Notes under the pieces: model-generated
Told to the model about the DNA's origin: nothing
Database searches by the model: none
The model's input: the letters and a program-made list of their open reading frames with translations, nothing else
Assembly (NCBI GenBank): GCA_018666235.1
Contig: JABJAB010000001.1
Span: forward strand, 106,308-170,307
Source: Ilumatobacter sp.
GTDB lineage: Bacteria; Actinomycetota; Acidimicrobiia; Acidimicrobiales; Ilumatobacteraceae
Length of the DNA: 64,000 nucleotides
Direction of reading: 5' to 3'
Program-made: the position numbers and the translations under genes
In this document: positions 58,585-64,000 of the stretch, in pieces
Numbering within the stretch: position 1 is the first letter of the stretch
Layout: each line of letters begins with the position of its first letter

Positions 58585-59799
58585 TCATCGCGCGGCAATG
58601 TCTAACCCGGCATGGAAGCCGTTCGTCCACGCGTTCTGAAAGTTGAATCCGCCCGTAATGCCATCGACATCGATGACCTCTCCAGCAAAATAGAGACCGT
58701 GCACGAGCTTGCTCTCCATCGTGCGGAAATCGATCTCGTTGAGAGCAACGCCGCCGCATGTCACGAATTCGTCCTTGTTCATGCTCTTGCCGCTGACCGT
58801 GAACGTCGAGGCAGTGAGTTGACTGACAAGCCTCGTTGCCTGTGTCTTGCTGAGCTGCGACCACGTCGCCGTCTCGGACACCTCAGCGGCTGCGAGCAAA
58901 CGCAACCAGAGTCGCTTCGGAAGAGCAGCAAACGGACTTCGGCTGGACAGTTGGCGCTTCGCCTCGCCGAGCCGCTTCTCGGCGACAACTGCTGCCGGGT
59001 CGAGGTCCGGTAGCCAGTTCACGGAAATGTCGAAGCGATAGTCACGCGCAGCCAACTCGCGAGCGCCCCATGCAGAGATCCTCAAAATTCCTGGCCCGCT
59101 CAAACCCCAATGGGTGATGAGGACAGGTCCGCTGCTCGAGAGTTTGCTCTGCTGGATGCTGACCTCGGCAGGACTCACCGCAAGGCCAGCCAGTCCGTCA
59201 ATGCGCGGATCTTTGATCTTGAAGGTGAAGAGTGAAGGTGTCGGCGGCTTGAGTTCGTGGCCAAGACTCGTTGCGAGTTGGGCCCCGGCGGCGAGCCGAG
59301 TTCCGCCCGTCGAGATGAGAACATTTGCAGCCGTGTAGGAGTTCCCGACATCTGTGACGAGGTCAAAGTTATCCTCGTTCTTGACCACGGAGGTCACTCC
59401 TTCCGAGGTGCGGATACTGACCCCGGCCGCCTCAGCGGCACCGAGCAGGGCGTCGACAATCGTCTGCGAACTGTCGGTCTCTGGGAACATCCGGCCATCG
59501 GCCTCAGTTTTCAGCGCGACGCCACGGCCGGCGAACCACTCAACGGTGTCAGCGGCACCGAATCGATGGAACGGACCAATCAAAGATTTCTCACCGCGCG
59601 GATAACTCCGACTCAGCTCACGCGGATCAAGACAATCGTGGGTGACATTGCAGCGACCGCCACCAGAGATCTTCACCTTCTGCAGGAGGTGCGACGTCTT
59701 TTCGAGGATCAGCACCGATTTTCCAGAGCTCTCTGCGCAGGTGATCGCAGCAAAGAACCCCGCGGCGCCTCCGCCGACAACGATGAGGTCCACAAACAT
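58585..59799 (-). CDS. BaiN/HI0933-type FAD-dependent oxidoreductase
   Basis: A 404-residue flavoprotein. It opens with LIVVGGGAAGFFAAI for FAD, then KVKISGGGRCNVTH, the distinctive motif of the HI0933 (YhiN/BaiN) family. VLISTGGTRLAAGAQ, FVTCGGVALNEIDFRTME and LYFAGEVIDVDGITGGFNFQNAW close the flavin domain. It is slightly longer than E. coli YhiN. Family members reduce C-C double bonds or have unknown roles. It stands alone. Confidence 0.85.
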   Translation of the reverse strand: MFVDLIVVGGGAAGFFAAITCAESSGKSVLILEKTSHLLQKVKISGGGRCNVTHDCLDPRELSRSYPRGEKSLIGPFHRFGAADTVEWFAGRGVALKTEADGRMFPETDSSQTIVDALLGAAEAAGVSIRTSEGVTSVVKNEDNFDLVTDVGNSYTAANVLISTGGTRLAAGAQLATSLGHELKPPTPSLFTFKIKDPRIDGLAGLAVSPAEVSIQQSKLSSSGPVLITHWGLSGPGILRISAWGARELAARDYRFDISVNWLPDLDPAAVVAEKRLGEAKRQLSSRSPFAALPKRLWLRLLAAAEVSETATWSQLSKTQATRLVSQLTASTFTVSGKSMNKDEFVTCGGVALNEIDFRTMESKLVHGLYFAGEVIDVDGITGGFNFQNAWTNGFHAGLDIAAR

Positions 59800-59906
59800 G
59801 CCCGCTCACTGTAGAGACGATTCGGGCAGGGTGTCGGCGTCGGCAGCCCGCACGCGCAGCACATCGAGCGACGCGGCGAAATCTGCGCAACGCCGCGCTG
59901 GTGTGT

Positions 59907-60584
59907 TCAGGAGCGTTGGGTGGGGAGCTTGGGGACGAGCCAGTCGACAAAGTTCTCCGGGCTACGGGTCTGGATGTAGACGCGGCCTGGCCCAGTGAGG
60001 TGCACAACGAGCCCCTCCCCACCCAGCATTGTCGACTTCCAGTTGCCCACTTTTTTCACTTCGTATGACACGCCTTCGTTCCATCCGACCATGTGGCCAG
60101 TGTCGACGGTGTAGCTCTGCCCCGCCGCCAGGTCGACCGCCTGGACGGCGCCGTAGCTCGAAACGACGAGGTCCCCGACCCCCGAACACTTCAGCATGAA
60201 CAGCCCTTCCTTGCTGAAGAATGTCTTGGCACCGCCCCACTTGCTATCGATGTCGATCGCCTCCGAAGAGGCGAGATACGAACCAGATTGGAGGTACACG
60301 GTGTTGCCGGTGAGCGGCCACGTGATGATGTCACCCGGCAAAGCCGGAGCGACGACAACGTGGGCATCGGGCCCCGTCGCTGTGAATGTGTTCATGAAGA
60401 ATGACTGACCGCCGAGAACGGAGCGCTTCAGTCCTTTGAGCATCCCACCCTGTGTGCTGGTGGCAATCTCGACCGAGGAAGACATGGCCATCATCGCACC
60501 CGCCTCGGCCTTGGCTGTCTCACCTTGGCCGAGATGCAAAGTCGCCATAGCGAACGCCGGGCTGAAACTGATTTCGGTCTTCAT
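59907..60584 (-). CDS. TIGR00266/AIM24-family protein
   Basis: A 225-residue beta-rich protein with the AIM24 fold: ISFSPAFAMATLHLGQGETAKAEAGAMMAM (in part), KRSVLGGQSFFMNTFTA, LPGDIITWPLTGNTVYLQSGSYLAS and NWKSTMLGGEGLVVHLTGPGRVYIQTR. The start is ATG 60584 (MKTEISFSPA), with GGAGGATC a few bases upstream; the longer frame is not conserved. These proteins are common and poorly understood; one yeast relative acts in mitochondrial organisation. Confidence 0.85.
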   Translation of the reverse strand: MKTEISFSPAFAMATLHLGQGETAKAEAGAMMAMSSSVEIATSTQGGMLKGLKRSVLGGQSFFMNTFTATGPDAHVVVAPALPGDIITWPLTGNTVYLQSGSYLASSEAIDIDSKWGGAKTFFSKEGLFMLKCSGVGDLVVSSYGAVQAVDLAAGQSYTVDTGHMVGWNEGVSYEVKKVGNWKSTMLGGEGLVVHLTGPGRVYIQTRSPENFVDWLVPKLPTQRS

Positions 60585-60878
60585 CGATCCTCCTGATCCG
60601 CCAGATCCCAGAAATCTAGGCGTCTGCCAAAACCGGTTCAACTGCACAAAGCGTTGGCTGCACTCCTGAGCGCTGATGTCGAGTTCGGTATGGATACGCA
60701 ACATACCAGCGACAAGACCGACGAGTTGTCCGACAACGACGCCCAATTCCTCATCGACAACATTGACGCCGACTCTGCGGACGGCATCAGTTCGGAACTC
60801 CAGCTCTGGATAGCGAGCCTGTTTGAATGTTCCGACGAGCAGCTTCTCGGGGAGTAAGAATCCCGCAACCGGTCCCGG

Positions 60879-61252
60879 TCAGGTCTCGACCATTGCCCCG
60901 AACAAGTAGCCGTCCAGGACCTGTCGAGTTGGACCGAAGCCTGGTCACCGCCTTCACCAAGCGTGACCCGCACACTCATGCCGGGCGGCCCACCGGCGGT
61001 GACCTCGACTTCGCCCTGCAATCCGCGTTCGTCGAGGATTCCTTGCACGACCCGCTCAACCGCATCTTGATGCAGGATTGTTTTGAAGATCTTGCCAACG
61101 GCGGTCATTGGAACAGCATCGACGATGCGGATGTGTTTGAGCCACGCTGGCCGTTCGCGCATTTCAGCTTCAGCGAATGCCCGGAGTTCGTCCTCGGTGA
61201 TGCTGGATTCCGGGAGGAGTTCGCCGAAGCAGACCGGCGCACCGGGCGGCAA
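60879..61252 (-). pseudogene. C-terminal fragment of an acyl-CoA synthetase
   Basis: The frame reads PPGAPVCFGELLPESSITED, ELRAFAEAEMRERPAWLKHI and VPMTAVGKIFKTILHQDAVERV, the last domain of a FadD-like enzyme with its catalytic Lys in VGKIFK. The main domain is absent. Toward the end the best frame changes (to QVLDGYLFGAMVET, stop at 60879), implying a frameshift near 60950. Clear remnant, not a working gene. Confidence 0.7.
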
Positions 61253-61443
61253 TGCCAGTCATGCAATTCGCTGCGATGGTGAGCATGGCCACGGGCGTGG
61301 TCGTGCTGTTTCTGCGGTCGTCGCCCATCCTGTTCTGGGGTGTACTGCTTGTCAGTGCAGCGTTGCTCGCCGCGCTGTCGGTGCTCGGAGCGATCGTGGC
61401 CGACCGCGCCGCCAGGGGGATTCGTGATGGAGTTGCTGACTAG
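61252..61443 (+). CDS. small two-helix membrane protein, uncertain
   Basis: A 63-residue, almost fully hydrophobic protein from ATG 61252 with helices at about residues 4-21 and 27-50 and the charged end ADRAARGIRDGVAD. No family known to me and no ribosome-binding site. It abuts the broken acyl-CoA synthetase and may itself be the end of a truncated membrane protein. Low confidence. Confidence 0.35.
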   Translation: MPVMQFAAMVSMATGVVVLFLRSSPILFWGVLLVSAALLAALSVLGAIVADRAARGIRDGVAD

Positions 61444-61729
61444 ATCCGCGCTTGGCGCCCGCACCTCTTGTAGTCGGGTCGCCCGTTGAACATGATCGCG
61501 AGACCCACACCGCCCGAACCAATGTTTTCTGGCAGGCACTTCGCTATCGGGCTGCTGAGATGTTGGCTGCTGCGAGCAAGAAGTCGGACGGTTCATCCCC
61601 ACTGTGAATGGCCTCGTCGGTACGGCCAAGGGCGGGGCACCCCGACTCGTTACCCGACGTGGCCCTCCTGCAAAGATCTCATCTCATGGGAGTCCTCGGT
61701 GCGAACTTGGTGAGTCGGAATGTCAGCCG

Positions 61730-62515
61730 ATGAGCGATCAGCCCTTACTGTTGACCAAGCGCGACGACGGCGTCGCGATTATTTCGACCAACGACGATCC
61801 GCTCAACCGAATGACACTTGCCTATGTCGACCAGCTCGAAGCAGTCGTCGAGGACATCGCCGCCGACGACGCAGTCCGGGCGTTCGTGATCACCGCCGAG
61901 GGCACGACGAACTTTTCGGTCGGGATGAACCTCAAGGAACTTGGCGCGGGAATGAGGGCCGTCGGCGTCGATGCCTTTTTCGATCAGCGGATCAATCTCA
62001 TCTCGCGGATCGAGACGATGGGCAAGCCGTCCGTGGCCACATTGTTTGGTTATTGCCTCGGGGGCGGTCTCGAACTGCCACTCGGATGCACGTTTCGGCT
62101 CGCCGCTGCGACCGGAGCCCAGATCGGGCTGCCCGAGATGGATCTCGGAACCACGCCAGCGTGGGGAGGGTCGGCTCGCCTTGCCAAGACGATCGGCAGG
62201 ACACCTGCGTTGGACATGATCCTTCGTGCCAAGAAGGTCTCCGGTCCGGAAGCGATGGACATCGGCCTCGTCAGCGAAGTCTGGCCAGTCGAAGAGTTGA
62301 AGGAGCGGGCGGTAGCTCTTGCAGTCGAACTGGCTGCACAACCGCGACTCGCAGTCAAAGCGATGCTTGCCGCACTGCACGACAGCGAGGACAAAACGCT
62401 CGCGGAGTTGCTGGCAGCCGAACGGGCTGGCGTCCACTCCACGATGGGCACGCCCGATGCGGCTGAGGGAATGCTCGCGTTCTTGGAAAAGCGCCCGCCG
62501 GTCTTCAACCAGTAG
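61730..62515 (+). CDS. enoyl-CoA hydratase/isomerase family protein
   Basis: A 261-residue crotonase. VAIISTNDDPLNRMTLAYVDQLE opens the fold (in part), FSVGMNLKELGAG is the first oxyanion strand, CLGGGLELPLGCTFRLAA gives the first glutamate (GGGLEL) and IGLPEMDLGTTPAWGGSARLAKTIG the second (LPEMDL). Both catalytic Glu positions are kept. The ATG at 61730 is chosen over an earlier in-frame start at 61604, which is not conserved. It is complete, unlike the truncated crotonase at 46 kb. Confidence 0.88.
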   Translation: MSDQPLLLTKRDDGVAIISTNDDPLNRMTLAYVDQLEAVVEDIAADDAVRAFVITAEGTTNFSVGMNLKELGAGMRAVGVDAFFDQRINLISRIETMGKPSVATLFGYCLGGGLELPLGCTFRLAAATGAQIGLPEMDLGTTPAWGGSARLAKTIGRTPALDMILRAKKVSGPEAMDIGLVSEVWPVEELKERAVALAVELAAQPRLAVKAMLAALHDSEDKTLAELLAAERAGVHSTMGTPDAAEGMLAFLEKRPPVFNQ

Positions 62516-62723
62516 ATACGGTCAACGCGTCTTCGTTCGACGCGCTGTTGAGCGATCGCGACGAGCCCCTGGCGATCGTGATCGAGGACGGACCGCCCGC
62601 CCGATGAGTGGCTGAGACCCGGGAGCGTCGCCCCACCAGGGTCACGAGTCGGGCCGCGACTATTGACCGCCCCAGATCCTCGACTCGTCTGACGATCGCA
62701 AGCTCATCCCGGCCACCCTGCTA

Positions 62724-63674
62724 TCAGACGTCGCGGTGGCCTGTGTTCACCCAGTCGGTGACCATCTTCGCAAACATTTCCGGCTGGTCCGACCAGCTGA
62801 GATGGCCCGCTTCGGGGAAGATCTGGAGCGCGCTCTTGGACATGGCGTCATGGAGGTGGTGGGCGTTACTCACATCGAACAGTGCGTCGAGGTCGCCCCA
62901 GAAGATCTGTGTCGGTACTTCGATCTCGCTCACCTTTTGAGCCAGGGCCTCACCGTTGCCTCGAAGGTCGGCGAACCAGTGGATGACCTCGAACGCTCGT
63001 CCCGAGTAGGCCCGTTTGAAGTCGTCGACCTGTGTTGGGTTGTAGCGATGGCGGATTGCGCCGAAGGTCGAGGTGAAAGCGATCAGCGGACCGGCTCCGA
63101 GCAGAGCCGTACTCCAGCGAAGAAAACTGAACCGCGACAGCAGGTTGATGAGCATGGCCAACTTGAGTGGTCCGGGAGCGCCGACGCTGTGTCCGACCAC
63201 CATGCTGGCGAGGCGGTGGTTCGGTGAAAGGGCATAGCTCAGTGCTGCGGCCATGCCGACATCGGGCGCGACGAGGTGAACGTCGGTGAGGTCGAGGTCG
63301 TCGAGGATCTTGCCGAGGAGCTCGCCCTGGGCAGCTGGGGTCATGTCATTGCGATCACCTTCGGAGGCTCCGAAGCCAGGCAGATCGATGGCGACGACGT
63401 GAAACGTTCCGGTGAGGGCTTCCCAGGATCCAACGAAGCTCAGAATGCTCTCGGGAAATGGGCTGAGCATGACGACGGTTGGTGCGTCGGTTGGCCCGGC
63501 CTCGGCGAGGCGTATTCTGCGACCGGCGAGCGTGCGGAACTCTGTCGTGATGTCGACATCTGGGTTGTCGAACGATGTCGCTGCTTTGCGGGCTCTCTTA
63601 ATCGTGCGCCACTCGGGGGAGATCGCCCGATTGGCGGCGCCGTTGACTCGGTCATAGATGCTGAGCTTCTTCAT
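62724..63674 (-). CDS. alpha/beta hydrolase with an Asp nucleophile
   Basis: A 316-residue alpha/beta hydrolase. After MKKLSIYDRVNGAANRAISPEW the core begins with RIRLAEAGPTDAPTVVMLSPFPES. The nucleophile elbow is LVAPDVGMAAAL: Asp in place of Ser, as in haloalkane dehalogenases and epoxide hydrolases. The acid and His are in FWGDLDALFDV and FPEAGHLSWSDQPE. The start is ATG 63674. It is divergent from a TetR gene, across two palindromes that probably control it. Substrate unknown. Confidence 0.85.
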   Translation of the reverse strand: MKKLSIYDRVNGAANRAISPEWRTIKRARKAATSFDNPDVDITTEFRTLAGRRIRLAEAGPTDAPTVVMLSPFPESILSFVGSWEALTGTFHVVAIDLPGFGASEGDRNDMTPAAQGELLGKILDDLDLTDVHLVAPDVGMAAALSYALSPNHRLASMVVGHSVGAPGPLKLAMLINLLSRFSFLRWSTALLGAGPLIAFTSTFGAIRHRYNPTQVDDFKRAYSGRAFEVIHWFADLRGNGEALAQKVSEIEVPTQIFWGDLDALFDVSNAHHLHDAMSKSALQIFPEAGHLSWSDQPEMFAKMVTDWVNTGHRDV

Positions 63675-63703
63675 CAGGGTCCTCGTTGGGTTCGTTGAGC
63701 GAG

Positions 63704-63758
63704 TTGCGTACTGAAAGGTACGCAAATGAATCCTAGCGAGTTTTGTACCGGGCGGTAC
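63704..63758. promoter_or_regulatory. two palindromic operators between the hydrolase and tetR
   Basis: The first is TTGCGTAC-6-GTACGCAA (63704-63725), a perfect 22-bp palindrome. The second is GTACC-4-GGTAC (63745-63758). Both contain GTAC half-sites and lie between the two divergent starts (63674 and 63782), the usual arrangement for TetR self-control. Confidence 0.75.
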
Positions 63759-63781
63759 TCTGGAGCTATGTGGAGTGATTC

Positions 63782-64000
63782 GTGAACACACCGGCTTTGC
63801 CAGTGAGGGGGCGCCCTCGCACGTTTCGGCGTGACCACGTTGTTCAGGTTGCGATGGACGCCTACTGGCGCGAGGGGCCCAACGCTGTGTCCTTGAATGA
63901 GATCTGCCGGCGGGCAGGGGTGTCGAAACCAGGTCTGTATCGAGCGTTCGGCGGTGAGGACAAGCTGTTGGACGCAGCGTTGGAGCACTACGCCGACGTT
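63782..64000 (+). CDS. TetR-family regulator, N-terminal part
   Basis: The first 73 residues of a TetR protein; the window ends inside it. A basic opening (RGRPRTFRRDHVVQVAMDAYWREGPNAVSL, in part) is followed by the helix-turn-helix NEICRRAGVSKPGLYRAFGGEDKLLDAALEHYADV (in part). GTG 63782 is the start because an upstream ATG (63768) runs straight into a stop. It is divergent from the alpha/beta hydrolase gene, which it probably represses through the palindromes between them. The ligand-binding domain is outside the window. Confidence 0.88.
   Translation, partial: MNTPALPVRGRPRTFRRDHVVQVAMDAYWREGPNAVSLNEICRRAGVSKPGLYRAFGGEDKLLDAALEHYADV

Noticed and set aside
60654..60857. 67-codon acidic plus-strand open frame
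   Set aside because: It starts without a ribosome-binding site within the upstream region of the AIM24-like gene and ends antisense to sequence near the synthetase fragment; no support.

Overview
The window looks like a chromosomal segment of a high-GC actinobacterium, most likely of the class Acidimicrobiia (Ilumatobacter-like). The evidence is the actinobacterial WhiB, FurA-KatG and MaoC/LLM/CaiB families, frequent GTG starts with 4-base GTGA/ATGA overlaps, and a xanthorhodopsin-type pump with its retinal pathway. This assignment is inference from gene content; no 16S gene is present.

Layout. 0-19 kb: mostly lipid and small-molecule catabolism (acyl-CoA dehydrogenase, APH-like kinase, DMFase-like amidohydrolase, unusual SDR, CDGSH-glutamate-synthase fusion, PLP aminotransferase, CoA transferase, MaoC hydratase, LLM flavoenzyme, glutaminase, PAP2 phosphatase, PhyH-SRPBCC fusion, DUF2236 protein, two DoxX-like proteins), with broken genes at 10.1-11.0 and 15.1-15.6 kb. 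19.6-24.5 kb: a light module. Two small membrane proteins, lycopene cyclase CrtY and the retinal-forming dioxygenase Blh form a tight operon that converges on a CarH/LitR-type B12 photoreceptor repressor. That repressor is divergent from a xanthorhodopsin-like proton pump, which is followed by a WhiB protein. The repressor/rhodopsin gap holds four tandem 10-bp repeats, and related repeats lie upstream of the DUF2236 gene. 24.5-31.3 kb: kelch-like lipoprotein, furA-katG, metA and a tRNA-Arg(CCU).

31.3-47.4 kb is an accessory island. It is bounded on the left by a tRNA-Arg with a 70-bp direct repeat and an intact LytR_C-like lipoprotein gene. On the right lie broken pieces of a paralogue of that lipoprotein gene. 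Inside is a ribosomally synthesised, post-translationally modified peptide (RiPP) locus that I cannot match to a described one. The precursor has a Nif11-like leader ending in a Gly-Ala cleavage motif and an Ala/Thr/Ser/Pro-only core. Downstream on the same strand are YcaO, TfuA, an HPr-kinase-like protein with a degenerate P-loop, and a sulfotransferase. A divergent operon encodes a 2OG-Fe(II) oxygenase, an HlyD-type adaptor, a C39-peptidase ABC exporter and a second ABC exporter (NHLM-type export set). An M20 peptidase lies at the edge. The expected product is a thioamidated and possibly hydroxylated and sulfated Ala-rich peptide that is cleaved during export.

47.5-64 kb returns to core-like genes: acyl-CoA synthetase, thiolase-like protein, a zinc uptake set (ZnuA/B/C with a Zur-like Fur regulator), DUF389, SOUL, YrhK-like protein, cytochrome P450 with its ferredoxin, a BaiN/HI0933-type flavoprotein, an AIM24-like protein, an enoyl-CoA hydratase, and an alpha/beta hydrolase divergent from a TetR regulator with clear palindromic operators. 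Several truncated genes mark recombination scars throughout.
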